From contig NZ_AQUR01000105.1 of assembly GCF_000372525.1 (NCBI RefSeq), positions 39,435 through 103,434 on the forward strand: DNA of 64,000 nucleotides, given 5' to 3'. Origin of the DNA: Cupriavidus neocaledonicus (GTDB taxonomy: Bacteria; Pseudomonadota; Gammaproteobacteria; Burkholderiales; Burkholderiaceae). Position 1 is the stretch's first letter. Each line of letters starts with the position of its first letter. Under the pieces are notes generated by a model, which saw only the letters and a program-made list of their open reading frames with translations, was not told the DNA's origin and did not search any database. A program made the position numbers and the translations under genes. Positions 50,334 through 60,110 of the stretch are shown here, piece after piece.

Positions 50334-50975
50334 TCAGGGCGCGGCGAGATTGAGAAAGGCCTTGCGGCCGCGCATGTTTTCGATGCGCGACAGTAGTGTA
50401 CGGAAATCGTCGTCATTGTCCACCGGATTGAAGTGGGCGGTGTCGACCACCAGCACCGGGGCGTCGTCGTAGCGGTGGAACAGTTCGCCATAGGCGCCGG
50501 CCAGGCGCTGCAGGTAGTGTTCGTCGATGCCGGCCTCGCCCGGCTCGCCGCGGCGCACGATGCGCTCGCGCAAGAGCGATGGTGTCGCCTGCAGCACGAT
50601 CACCAGGTCGGCGCGCTGCGGCGGCAGCGCCAGCCGCGCGGCGATGGCGTCGTACAGCGCCAGTTCGTCCGCGGACAGGGTCAGCGCGGCATGCAGGCGA
50701 TCCCTGGCGATCAGGAAGTTGCTGACCATGCGCTGGCCCGAGGCAACGCCGGCCTGCCACTGCTGCAGCTGCACCGCGCGCTGGGTCAGGCACCACAGCT
50801 GCAGCGCCAGCGCGTGGCGCGCGGGGTCGCGGTAGAACGGCTCGAGGAACGGGCTGCGGCGGGCGTGGTCGGGCAGCTCCTGCGCCTGCAGCGTGCGCGC
50901 CAGGCGCTGCGCCAGCGAGGTCTTGCCCGATCCGACGGGGCCTTCGACGACAATGCGGCGCAGGTGATCGAGCAT
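50334..50975 (-). CDS. Deoxynucleoside kinase family protein
   Basis: 213 residues. P-loop VEGPVGSGKTSLAQRLA at residues 9-25, with the family DRL-type segment (ARDRLHAALTL) and the lid arginines LRERIVRRGEPGE. The family phosphorylates deoxyadenosine or deoxyguanosine. Position between folK and panB is conserved in betaproteobacteria. The start at 50975 gives MLDHLRRIVVEG. Confidence 0.88.
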   Translation of the reverse strand: MLDHLRRIVVEGPVGSGKTSLAQRLARTLQAQELPDHARRSPFLEPFYRDPARHALALQLWCLTQRAVQLQQWQAGVASGQRMVSNFLIARDRLHAALTLSADELALYDAIAARLALPPQRADLVIVLQATPSLLRERIVRRGEPGEAGIDEHYLQRLAGAYGELFHRYDDAPVLVVDTAHFNPVDNDDDFRTLLSRIENMRGRKAFLNLAAP

Positions 50976-51031
50976 GGCGCTCCGGGCGTCAGTGAGGGGG
51001 ATGGCAGCGCCGCGGGCGCTGCCGGGCGGGA

Positions 51032-51571
51032 TCAGCCGGGCGTGCCGCCATTGCCAGTCTCGCCGGCGGCGGCCTGCATGCGCAGGCACTTGCAGGTGGA
51101 GACCTTCTCGATGCGCTGCGCGCCCACGCCGGGCAGGTAGTCGGCGGCGCGGCCGCGCCCCGGGATCGCCAGCGCGGCGTCCAGCTCCAAGAGCGGCACC
51201 AGCGTGAAGGCGCGCTCGGTCAGGCGCGGGTGCGGCACGGTCAGGTGCTCGTGGTCGTGCTGTTCGTCGCCGAACAGCAGCAGGTCCAGGTCGAGCGTGC
51301 GCGGCGCGTTGCGGAACGGGCGCTCGCGGCCGAACTGGTCTTCGATGTGGTGGCAGATGCGCAGCAGCTGCGACGCCGTGAACGAAGTCTGCACCTTGAC
51401 CACCGCGTTGTAGTAGTCGTCGCCGCCGGCATCGACCGGCGCGGTGCGATAGAGCGAGGAACGCGCCAGCACCGTGATGCCGACCTGCTGGGCCAGGCAC
51501 ACGATGGCGTCCTTGATGGCCTGGCGCGCATCGCCAAGATTTGCGCCGATGCCGATGAAGGCGAGAGTCAT
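51032..51571 (-). CDS. folK: HPPK, 2-amino-4-hydroxy-6-hydroxymethyldihydropteridine pyrophosphokinase (FolK)
   Basis: 179 residues. FolK activates the pterin before dihydropteroate synthesis. Motifs FIGIGANLGD and RNAPRTLDLDLLLFGD (the HPPK signature) and VPHPRLTERAFTLVPL are present. Its ATG immediately follows the pcnB stop codon with no gap. The C-terminal 25 residues (with two Cys) extend beyond the usual family end. Confidence 0.95.
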   Translation of the reverse strand: MTLAFIGIGANLGDARQAIKDAIVCLAQQVGITVLARSSLYRTAPVDAGGDDYYNAVVKVQTSFTASQLLRICHHIEDQFGRERPFRNAPRTLDLDLLLFGDEQHDHEHLTVPHPRLTERAFTLVPLLELDAALAIPGRGRAADYLPGVGAQRIEKVSTCKCLRMQAAAGETGNGGTPG

Positions 51572-53101
51572 TTACGTTTCCTCCGGCTGGCCGGGGCCGG
51601 CATGTGCTGCCTCGCCCGCGTCCGAGTCGCTCCGGGAAGAAACTTTATCCGATTTCCGCGGACCGCGCCGGCGGCGCTTCTTGCGCGCCGGGCCTTCGCC
51701 TTCCGCGCCCTGGGCCCCGCCCTGGCCGCCACCCTGGCCGCGCGCGCTGCGCACGGCGTCGATCAGGTCTTCGCGCTCATGCGGCTCGGCGTTCTGGAAA
51801 TCGTTCCACCAGCCGGCCAGCTCTTCCGGCAGCTCGCCGGACTGGCAGCGCAGCACCAGGAAATCGTAGCCGGCGCGAAAGCGCGGCGACTCCAGCAGGC
51901 GGAACGGCATGCGGCCCACGCGCTTCTCGAAGCGCGGCTGCATGCCCCAGATATCGCGCATGTCGGTGACGAAGCGGCGCTGGATCGCGAGCTGGCCGGT
52001 CTGCTTTTCCAGCACCGTGTCCATGGCCGCGTTGAGCGCGGCGATGGCGTGCTCGCCCTCGTCGCGCAGCTTGTTCCAGCGCTGCAGCACGTGGTGCCAC
52101 AGCAGCGCGGCGAACAGGAAGCCCGGCGACACCGGCTTGCCGGCCTGTACGCGGCGGTCGGTGTTGTCCAGCGCCAGCTGCACGAAGCGCTGGCCCATGG
52201 GCTGCTCCAGCGCCACGTCCAGCAGCGGCAGCAGGCCCTTGTGCAGGCCCGCCTTGCGCAGCTCCTGGAGCGAGGCCCAGGCGTGGCCGGACATCAGCAG
52301 CTTGAGCATCTCGTCGAACAGGCGCGCGCTCGGCACGTTGTGGATCAGCTCGGCCAGGCCGGCGATCGGCAGGCGCGTGGCCTCGTCGATGTCGAAGCCG
52401 GTCTTGGCTGCGAAGCGCACCACGCGCAGCATCCGCACCGGGTCTTCGCGATAGCGCGTGGCCGGGTCGCCGATCATGCGCAGCAGGCGCGCGCGGATGT
52501 CTTCCATGCCGTGATGGTAGTCATGCACGGTCTGCGCGGCGGGGTCGTAGTACATCGCGTTGATGGTGAAGTCGCGGCGTTCCGCGTCTTCGGCCTGCGA
52601 GCCCCACACGTTGTCGCGCAGCACCCGGCCCGAGGCGTCGATCGCATGGGTCTTGCTGTCGAGCTCGGCGCGCTTCAGGCGCCGGCCTTCGGGCAGGGTC
52701 TCGCTGGCGATGGCGTCGACCAGCGCGCGGAAGGTCGAGACCTCGATGATTTCCTGCTCGCGCCCGCCGTAGAAGGTCACGTGCACGATCTGGAAGCGCC
52801 GGCCGATGATGCGCGAGCGGCGGAACAGCGACTGCACCTGCTCGGGCGTGGCATTGGTGGCGACGTCGAAGTCCTTGGGCTTGATGCCGAGCAGCAGGTC
52901 GCGCACCGCGCCGCCGACGATATAGGCCTGGTAGCCGGCCTGCTGCAGCGTCGAGGTGACCTTGACGGCATTGCGTGACAGCAGCGTGGGGTCGATCTGG
53001 TGCTCGTCGACGTTGACGATGCGCGGCGTATGGGCGCGGCCGGTGCGGCGCTGCTTGGGGCCGGGTTTGCCCAGCAGCCGGGTAATGAGCTTCTTGATCA
53101 C
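51572..53101 (-). CDS. pcnB: Poly(A) polymerase I PcnB
   Basis: 509 residues. PcnB adds poly(A) tails to RNA for decay. The nucleotidyltransferase motif GGAVRDLLLG is at residues 63-72, with catalytic Asp77 and Asp79 in KDFDVATNATPEQV. An RNA-binding region follows and a strongly basic C-terminal tail (ARKKRRRRGPRKSDK). Basic tails distinguish PcnB from CCA-adding enzymes. Nearly abuts the HAD gene upstream (one base). Confidence 0.94.
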   Translation of the reverse strand: MIKKLITRLLGKPGPKQRRTGRAHTPRIVNVDEHQIDPTLLSRNAVKVTSTLQQAGYQAYIVGGAVRDLLLGIKPKDFDVATNATPEQVQSLFRRSRIIGRRFQIVHVTFYGGREQEIIEVSTFRALVDAIASETLPEGRRLKRAELDSKTHAIDASGRVLRDNVWGSQAEDAERRDFTINAMYYDPAAQTVHDYHHGMEDIRARLLRMIGDPATRYREDPVRMLRVVRFAAKTGFDIDEATRLPIAGLAELIHNVPSARLFDEMLKLLMSGHAWASLQELRKAGLHKGLLPLLDVALEQPMGQRFVQLALDNTDRRVQAGKPVSPGFLFAALLWHHVLQRWNKLRDEGEHAIAALNAAMDTVLEKQTGQLAIQRRFVTDMRDIWGMQPRFEKRVGRMPFRLLESPRFRAGYDFLVLRCQSGELPEELAGWWNDFQNAEPHEREDLIDAVRSARGQGGGQGGAQGAEGEGPARKKRRRRGPRKSDKVSSRSDSDAGEAAHAGPGQPEET

Positions 53102-53102
53102 G

Positions 53103-53777
53103 TCAGAACAGATCCATGATGCGCCAGCCGGCCGCGGCGGCGTGGTGGCGCAGGCGATCGTCCGGGTTGGTGGCGATCGGCTCGGAGACCTTTTCCAGCA
53201 GGGGCAGGTCGTTGGCCGAGTCGCTGTAGAAGGTGGTGGTCTCGAAGTTGTCCCAGCCCGCGCCCTGGGCCTTGAGCCAGGCCTCGACGCGGGTGATCTT
53301 GCCTTCGCGGAAGCTGGGCACGCCCTCGACCTCGCCGGTGAACTGGCTCTCGGGCTTGCCGTCGACGGTGGCCGGCTCGGTCGCGATCAGGTGCTTGATG
53401 CCGAAGGCCGCGGCGATCGGCGCGGTGACGAAGCTGTTGGTGGCGGTGACCACGGCGCACAGGTCGCCGGCTTCGAGGTGCTTGTAGACCAGCGCGCGCG
53501 CCTGCGGCGTGATCACCGGGTCGATCACCTCGTGCATGAAGCGCACCCGCATGGCATCGAGCCGGTCGCGCGGGTTGGCCGCCAGCGGCGCCAGCGCAAA
53601 GCGCAGGAAGGCCTGGATATCGAGCGTGCCGGCCTTGTAGTGGCCGTAGAACTCGTCGTTCTTCTGCCGGTAGATTACCTCGTCGACGACGCCCAGGCGG
53701 ACCAGGAAGCGGCCCCATTCATGGTCGCTGTCGGTCGGGATCAGGGTGTGGTCGAGGTCAAAGAGTGCCAGATTCAT
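53103..53777 (-). CDS. HAD-superfamily IB hydrolase (SerB/CicA-like phosphatase)
   Basis: 224 residues. Motif I FDLDHTLIPTDSD supplies the nucleophile Asp7 and Asp9, motif II is VVTATNSF, and motif III/IV is FYSDSANDLPLL. The subfamily of phosphoserine-phosphatase-like enzymes is common beside pcnB in betaproteobacteria. The true substrate is not evident. Followed closely by pcnB, preceded by hda. Confidence 0.9.
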   Translation of the reverse strand: MNLALFDLDHTLIPTDSDHEWGRFLVRLGVVDEVIYRQKNDEFYGHYKAGTLDIQAFLRFALAPLAANPRDRLDAMRVRFMHEVIDPVITPQARALVYKHLEAGDLCAVVTATNSFVTAPIAAAFGIKHLIATEPATVDGKPESQFTGEVEGVPSFREGKITRVEAWLKAQGAGWDNFETTTFYSDSANDLPLLEKVSEPIATNPDDRLRHHAAAAGWRIMDLF

Positions 53778-53839
53778 GGGCGGCGATTTTACCTGAAGGC
53801 AGGATGGGGGGAGGGAGCGTGCGGGGCCGGGGCGGTCGC

Positions 53840-54547
53840 CTAATCCCGGAATTCGGCGAACATCTCGCGCAGCAGCGGCAGCGTGACCGGCCGCTTGCGC
53901 TCGAGCGAATAGGTGTCGAGCGCGTCCAGCAGCGCCATCAGGCTGGGCATGTCGCGGTAATGCCGCGTCACCAGCCAGTGCGTGATCTCGGGTGACAGCT
54001 GCAGCCCGCGCTCGCGTGCGGCATGAAGCACGGCAGCCTTCTTGTCGTCGTCGGACAAGGGCGCGACCTGGTACACCAGGCCCCAGCCCAGCCGGGTGCG
54101 CAGGTCTTCGCGAACCGGCATCGCGCGCGGCGCCAGGCCGCCCGCCACCACCAGCGCGGTGCGCCCGTGCGCGCGCACCTCGTTGTAGAGCGAGAACACC
54201 GCGATCTGGCGCGCTTCGTCGAGCAGCTCGACGTCGTCGACGGTGTAAAGCTGGCACCAGGGGTCGAACAGGAAATCGGAGAGCGGGTGGTGCGGGCTCA
54301 GGTAGCGGCAGCGGATGCCGTGTTGCGGCCCGGCCTCGCACACCGCATGCAGCAGATGGGTGCGGCCGCAGCCGACCTCGCCCCACAGGTAGATCAGGCG
54401 GTCGCTGGCATGCTCCTGCGCCAGCGCCGGCGACAGCTCGCGCAGCCGCTGCACCGCCTCGCGGTTGGACGCCACCACGAAATTCTCGAAGGTCGAAGGC
54501 GGCGGGCTGCCCAGCTCGAGCGACAGTTGCTTGGGACGCGGGGACAT
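53840..54547 (-). CDS. hda: DnaA regulatory inactivator Hda
   Basis: 235 residues. The N-terminal sliding-clamp motif QLSLEL is at residues 7-12. The AAA+ domain has a P-loop GEVGCGRTHLLHA and a sensor region YTVDDVELLDE. Hda with the clamp stimulates ATP hydrolysis on DnaA to prevent re-initiation of replication. The clamp motif separates it from DnaA itself. It lies between perM and the HAD gene. Confidence 0.94.
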   Translation of the reverse strand: MSPRPKQLSLELGSPPPSTFENFVVASNREAVQRLRELSPALAQEHASDRLIYLWGEVGCGRTHLLHAVCEAGPQHGIRCRYLSPHHPLSDFLFDPWCQLYTVDDVELLDEARQIAVFSLYNEVRAHGRTALVVAGGLAPRAMPVREDLRTRLGWGLVYQVAPLSDDDKKAAVLHAARERGLQLSPEITHWLVTRHYRDMPSLMALLDALDTYSLERKRPVTLPLLREMFAEFRD

Positions 54548-54578
54548 GACGTATGGCTAACTTCGGCTAGATTCGTGG

Positions 54579-54606
54579 AGCGGATAGCGGACAGCGGGTA
54601 GCGGAC
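54579..54606. repeat. Four 7-bp tandem repeats upstream of hda
   Basis: AGCGGAT, AGCGGAC, AGCGGGT and AGCGGAC run head to tail, 32 bp upstream of the hda start codon and before the end of perM. Four of the seven positions are invariant with few changes in the rest. Confidence 0.8.
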
Positions 54607-54619
54607 AGGGCAGCAGCCG

Positions 54620-55693
54620 TTATTTTCGATAGAGATCGCTGGCCAGGTAAACCCGCCGCAGCTGGCGCGCCCCCACCAGCAGCACGGCGCAGGTCGGCAG
54701 CGCCAGCAGCACGCCGAAGAAGCCGAACAGCTGGCCGAAGGCGAGCAGCGCGAAGATCACCACCAGCGGGTGCAGGCCGATGCGCTCGCCCACCAGCCTT
54801 GGGGTCAGGTAGAAGCTCTCGATGAACTGGCCGAAGCCGTAGACCACCGCCACCGCGGCCAGGCCGTACCAGTTGCCGAACTGCAGCAGCGCGGCCAGGA
54901 TCGCCATCACCAGGCCGACGCCGAAGCCAATATACGGGATAAACACCGCCAGCCCGGTGAAGACCCCGACCGGCACGCCGATATCGAAGCCGGCAATGGT
55001 CAGCCCGATCGAGTAGATCGCCGCCAGGATCACCATCACCAGGATCTGGCCGCGCAGGTATTGCGACAGCAGCGCGTCGGTTTCGTTGGTCAGTTCGCGC
55101 ACCTTGGGCACCCAGCGGCGCGGCACCACGCCCTCGATGCGGCGCATCACCATGTGCCAGTCCATCATCAGGTAGAACATGACGATGGGCACGATGAAGA
55201 CGATGCCCGCCACCGTGATCAGCGCCGAACCCGACATCTTGACGTAGTTCAGCAGCACCACCAGCAGGTCTTCCGGGCTGGCGGCGAAGCGGTCCGACAT
55301 CATGTTGCGCAGGCCGGGAAAGTCGAAGCGCACGCGCACGCCGAACTCGGCCAGCCGCGGCGACACCACCGAATTGAGCTTCTTCAGCAGGATTGGCAAT
55401 TGCTCGCGCACCTGCGGGATCTCGCGCTGGAGCACCGCGATCAGCAGCAGCACCAGCATCACGCAGACCACCGTCAGCAGCAGGATCATCAGCGTCACGC
55501 CGATCGCCCGCGGCACGCGGCGGCGCTGCAGCCAGTCGACGCCGGGGTTCAGGATATAGGCGAAGATGAATGCGAACAGGAACGGAGTCAGCACCGGCGC
55601 CAGCGCGATGACGGCGGCGAACAGCGCCACGGCCAGGACGATCCACAGCAGGATGCGCTTGGCCTCTTGGTTCAACAGCGGGGCATTCATCAA
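54620..55693 (-). CDS. AI-2E/PerM family membrane permease
   Basis: 357 residues with about seven or eight helices. The family pattern includes FIFAYILNPGVDWLQRR, LRGQILVMVILAAIYSIGLTIAG, FIPYIGFGVG and FYLTPRLVGERIGLHPLVVI. The family includes AI-2 exporter TqsA and Na+/H+ antiporters; the substrate is unknown here. Divergent from purM and upstream of hda, a common betaproteobacterial arrangement. Confidence 0.9.
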   Translation of the reverse strand: MMNAPLLNQEAKRILLWIVLAVALFAAVIALAPVLTPFLFAFIFAYILNPGVDWLQRRRVPRAIGVTLMILLLTVVCVMLVLLLIAVLQREIPQVREQLPILLKKLNSVVSPRLAEFGVRVRFDFPGLRNMMSDRFAASPEDLLVVLLNYVKMSGSALITVAGIVFIVPIVMFYLMMDWHMVMRRIEGVVPRRWVPKVRELTNETDALLSQYLRGQILVMVILAAIYSIGLTIAGFDIGVPVGVFTGLAVFIPYIGFGVGLVMAILAALLQFGNWYGLAAVAVVYGFGQFIESFYLTPRLVGERIGLHPLVVIFALLAFGQLFGFFGVLLALPTCAVLLVGARQLRRVYLASDLYRK

Positions 55694-55880
55694 GGGTTGC
55701 AGGTGGGCGGCAGCGCGGTTTGCGGCGCGGTCTCGCCGGAAACTGGAGCGGGGGGCCTCTATCCGTTAAAATTGCGATTCTACTGGACTCGCGCCCGCCT
55801 TCCGATGCCATGCGACGGAAGCGACGGTGGCCCGAGGGCCGAATTCCTCACTTTATTTCCTCCAGGACAAGCAGGTTCCC

Positions 55881-56933
<1,053 letters not shown>

Positions 56934-56955
56934 CGCCAGCTCGGCACCAATGGAA

Positions 56956-56991
56956 AACGGCGCATGCCTTCGGGCATGCGCCGTTTTTTTT
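56956..56991 (+). terminator. Rho-independent terminator after purM
   Basis: AACGGCGCATGCC, loop TTCG and GGCATGCGCCGTT are followed by TTTTTT. Confidence 0.95.
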
Positions 56992-57130
56992 CGTCCTTGC
57001 GCCGGTGGCTAGGTGTTAACCCGAGGGGGCGGCAGCGAAGCCAGCCATTTTGCGGACCGTGCCGCATGCGTGCATTGCACCAAAATCCAGCATGCATATG
57101 CACCACTTCTGACAAACAATATTTCACTTG

Positions 57131-57144
57131 ATTGTATGGCGGTT
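57131..57144 (+). promoter_or_regulatory. Candidate GntR operator upstream of the ureide operon
   Basis: ATTGTATGGCGGTT is identical to 63077-63090, upstream of the GntR gene. It overlaps the predicted -35 box of the transporter operon, as expected for a repressor site. TATGGC is repeated once within it and just after it. Confidence 0.65.
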
Positions 57145-57169
57145 TATGGCCTAATGTACTGAGCAAAGG

Positions 57170-57189
57170 CGAGGCACATGCATGCCTCG
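57170..57189. repeat. Inverted repeat between the promoter and the transporter gene
   Basis: CGAGGCA and TGCCTCG with a 6-base spacer (CATGCA). It lies downstream of the predicted -10 box, so it would be transcribed. It may be a second operator or a leader hairpin. Confidence 0.6.
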
Positions 57190-57259
57190 TCGGAGACAAG
57201 CCGGCACGCAGCCATCGAACGGGGCGTACCGGACAGGCCAGGACCATTGGAGGACCACC

Positions 57260-58591
57260 ATGCAAGCAGTCAGCCTCGACACAGCCGGCAAGAGCGGCGC
57301 GTCGGCCCAGAAGCAATCCGTCGCGCGCGTTGCCGGGGCCAGCCTGGCCGGCACCACGCTCGAGTTCTACGACCATTTCATCTACGGATCGGCCGCCGCG
57401 CTGGTCTTCCCCAAGCTGTTCTTCCCGCAGAGCGATCCGCTGACCGCGACGCTGCTGTCCTTTGCCAGCTACGGCGTGGCGTTCGTGGCGCGGCCGCTGG
57501 GGGCGGCGATCTTCGGCCACTTCGGCGACAAGATGGGCCGCAAGTCGATCCTGATCATCACGCTGCTGATGATGGGCCTGGCCACCTTTGGCATCGGCCT
57601 GTTGCCGACCTATGCCGCGGCCGGCGCGCTGGCGCCGCTGCTGCTGGTGCTGCTGCGCGTGGTGCAGGGCCTGGCGCTGGGCGGCGAGTGGGGCGGGGCG
57701 GCAATCATGGTCAACGAGCTCGATCCCGAAGGGAAACGGCGCGGCATCCTCGGCAGCCTGGTGCAGCTGGCCGCGCCGATCGGGCTGCTGCTGGCCAACG
57801 GCATCTTTGCGCTGGTGACCTGGCAGGTATCGGAAGAAGCCTTCCTCAGCTGGGGCTGGCGCGTGCCGTTCCTGCTGTCGGCGCTGCTGGTCGGGGTCGG
57901 GCTGTATATCCGTTCCAACGTGCGCGAATCCGGCATGTTCGAGAAGCTGGAGGAGTCGCATGCCGAAGCGCGCGCCCCCATCATGGAAGTGCTGCGCCAC
58001 TACAAGAAGCAGCTGCTGATCGCGTTCGGCGCACGGCTGGGCGGCGACATCGCCTTCTACGTGTTCACGCTGTTCCTGCTGTATTTCGTGCCGACCAAGC
58101 TGGGCCTGCCCAAGAGCATTGCGCTCAATGCCGTGCTGCTGGGCGCGGTGGCGCAGATCCTGTTCATCCCGATCGCCGGCCTGCTGGCGGACCGCATCGG
58201 CCGCCGCCCGGTGCTGATGATCGGCGGCATCGGCGGCGCGGTGTGGGCGTTCGTGTTCTTCGCCCTGGTCAAGACCGGCAGCCCGGCGCTGATCATGCTG
58301 GCCTCGTTCGTCGGCATGGTGCTGGTGTCGTTCATGTTCTCGCCGCTGGCGTCGTTCCTGCCCGAGCTGTTTGCCACCCGGGTGCGCGTAACCGGCGCCT
58401 CGCTGGGCTTCCAGTTTGCCGGCGTGTTCGGCGGCGCGCTCGCCCCGCTGATTGCCGTGGGCCTGCTCGACCGCTTCGGCAACACCATGCCGGTGGCGCT
58501 CTACCTGGCGGCGGTGTGCGCGCTGATCGCGGTGGCGGCGTTCGCGGCGCGTGAAACCGCGCGCATGCACCTGTCCGACGCCGACCGCTGA
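57260..58591 (+). CDS. MFS transporter, metabolite:H+ symporter (MHS) family
   Basis: 443 residues with twelve helices. The motif HFGDKMGRKS after helix 2 and RVVQGLALGGEWGGAA are typical of the MHS family (ShiA/ProP-like). The AGGA ribosome site is 5 bases before the ATG at 57260. It heads the operon with hydantoinase, amidase and racemase-like genes, so it probably imports the ureide substrate, which is an inference. Confidence 0.9.
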   Translation: MQAVSLDTAGKSGASAQKQSVARVAGASLAGTTLEFYDHFIYGSAAALVFPKLFFPQSDPLTATLLSFASYGVAFVARPLGAAIFGHFGDKMGRKSILIITLLMMGLATFGIGLLPTYAAAGALAPLLLVLLRVVQGLALGGEWGGAAIMVNELDPEGKRRGILGSLVQLAAPIGLLLANGIFALVTWQVSEEAFLSWGWRVPFLLSALLVGVGLYIRSNVRESGMFEKLEESHAEARAPIMEVLRHYKKQLLIAFGARLGGDIAFYVFTLFLLYFVPTKLGLPKSIALNAVLLGAVAQILFIPIAGLLADRIGRRPVLMIGGIGGAVWAFVFFALVKTGSPALIMLASFVGMVLVSFMFSPLASFLPELFATRVRVTGASLGFQFAGVFGGALAPLIAVGLLDRFGNTMPVALYLAAVCALIAVAAFAARETARMHLSDADR

Positions 58592-58631
58592 AGCGCGGCC
58601 TCTCTCCTTGTCCTCACAACAAAACCGTACC

Positions 58632-60068
58632 GTGAAACAGTTCGACCTCATCATCCGCAACGGCACCGTGGTGACCGCCAGCGACACCATGCAATGCGAT
58701 ATCGGCATCGCCGGCGGCCGCATCGTGCAGCTGGGCCATGACCTGGGCGAGGCCGCCCAGGTCATCGACGCCAGTGGCAAGCTGGTGCTGCCGGGCGGTG
58801 TCGATGCGCACTGCCACCTGGACCAGCCGATGCCGGACGGCTTGTGCATGGCCGACGACTTCCGTACCGGCTCGGTCTCGGCGGCGTGCGGCGGCACCAC
58901 CACCGTGATCCCGTTCGCGGCGCAGGAGAAAGGCCATTCGCTGCGCGCCGCGGTGGCCGACTACCATCGCCGCGCCGGCGGCAAGTCGGTGGTCGACTAC
59001 GCCTTCCACCTGATCGTGGCCGACCCGACCGGGGCCGTGCTGAACGACGAGTTGCCGGGCCTGATCCGTGAAGGCTATTCGTCGTTCAAGATCTACATGA
59101 CCTACGACGACCTCAAGCTGAACGACCGCGAGATCCTCGAGGTGCTGTCGGTGGCGCGCCAGGAAGGCGCGCTGGTGATGGTGCATGCCGAGAACTCGGA
59201 CTGCATCGCCTGGCTGACCGACAAGCTCGAGGCGGCCGGCAATACCGCGCCGAAGTTCCATGCGCTGGCGCGGCCGATGGCGATCGAGCGCGAGGCCACG
59301 CACCGCGCCATCACCTTCTCCGAGTTGGTCGACGTGCCGATCCTGATCGTCCATGTCTCGGGCAAGGAGGCGGTCGAGCAGATCCGCTGGGCGCGCAACC
59401 GCGGCATGAAGATCTTCGCCGAGACCTGCCCGCAGTACCTGTTCCTGACCGCCGAAGACCTCGACCAGCCCGGCTACCACGGCGCCAAGTGCGTGTGCAG
59501 CCCGCCGCCGCGCGACCGCAGCAACCAGCAGGTGATCTGGGACGGCCTGGCCGACGGCCTCTTCACCATCTTCTCGTCCGACCATGCACCGTTCCGCTAC
59601 GAAGACGCGCAGGGCAAGAAGCCCGGCGGCCAGGAAGTCCCGTTCCAGTACATCCCCAACGGCATCCCCGGACTGGAGACGCGGCTGCCGCTGCTGTTCT
59701 CGGCAGGCGTGGTGGGCGGCCGCATCTCGGTCAACCAGTTCGTCGCGCTGACCTCGACCAACCCGGCCAAGCTCTACGGCCTGCATCCGCGCAAGGGCAC
59801 CATCGCCATCGGCGCCGATGCCGACCTGGCGATCTGGGATCCGCAGCGCGAAGTGACGATCCGCAATACCGAATTGCACCATGCCGTCGACTACACCCCC
59901 TACGAGGGCCTGCGCGTGACCGGCTGGCCGGTGACCACGCTGGTGCGCGGCAAAGTGGTGGCGCACGAGGGCGAGGTCATGGCCGAGGCCGGCCACGGCG
60001 AGTTCCTGCCATGCGGCCTGCCGGAAATGGCGCGGCCGCGCTACCGCACATCGGGCGGCAGCCTGTGA
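58632..60068 (+). CDS. Dihydropyrimidinase/D-hydantoinase
   Basis: 478 residues from a GTG start. It opens cyclic ureides to N-carbamoyl acids. All ligands of the two-metal site are visible: His60 and His62 (DAHCHLD), the carboxylated Lys153 (SSFKIYMTY), His185, His241 and Asp317 (SSDHAPF). The ribosome site is weak. It is 40 bp after the transporter. No downstream M20-type carbamoylase is present; an amidase follows instead. Confidence 0.93.
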   Translation: MKQFDLIIRNGTVVTASDTMQCDIGIAGGRIVQLGHDLGEAAQVIDASGKLVLPGGVDAHCHLDQPMPDGLCMADDFRTGSVSAACGGTTTVIPFAAQEKGHSLRAAVADYHRRAGGKSVVDYAFHLIVADPTGAVLNDELPGLIREGYSSFKIYMTYDDLKLNDREILEVLSVARQEGALVMVHAENSDCIAWLTDKLEAAGNTAPKFHALARPMAIEREATHRAITFSELVDVPILIVHVSGKEAVEQIRWARNRGMKIFAETCPQYLFLTAEDLDQPGYHGAKCVCSPPPRDRSNQQVIWDGLADGLFTIFSSDHAPFRYEDAQGKKPGGQEVPFQYIPNGIPGLETRLPLLFSAGVVGGRISVNQFVALTSTNPAKLYGLHPRKGTIAIGADADLAIWDPQREVTIRNTELHHAVDYTPYEGLRVTGWPVTTLVRGKVVAHEGEVMAEAGHGEFLPCGLPEMARPRYRTSGGSL

Positions 60069-60110
60069 GCGCCGCCTTGCACGACCAATAGTTTGACCGA
60101 CACTGTAGAC

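Larger units (their letters stand above)
56992..57259 (+). promoter_or_regulatory. Promoter region of the ureide operon
   Basis: Unusually AT-rich centre. TTGATT (57128-57133), an 18-base spacer and TAATGT (57152-57157) make a plausible sigma-70 promoter. It overlaps the motif ATTGTATGGCGGTT (57131-57144), found also upstream of the GntR gene. A dyad CGAGGCA-n6-TGCCTCG is at 57170-57189. The rest of the gap shows no gene. Confidence 0.55.
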
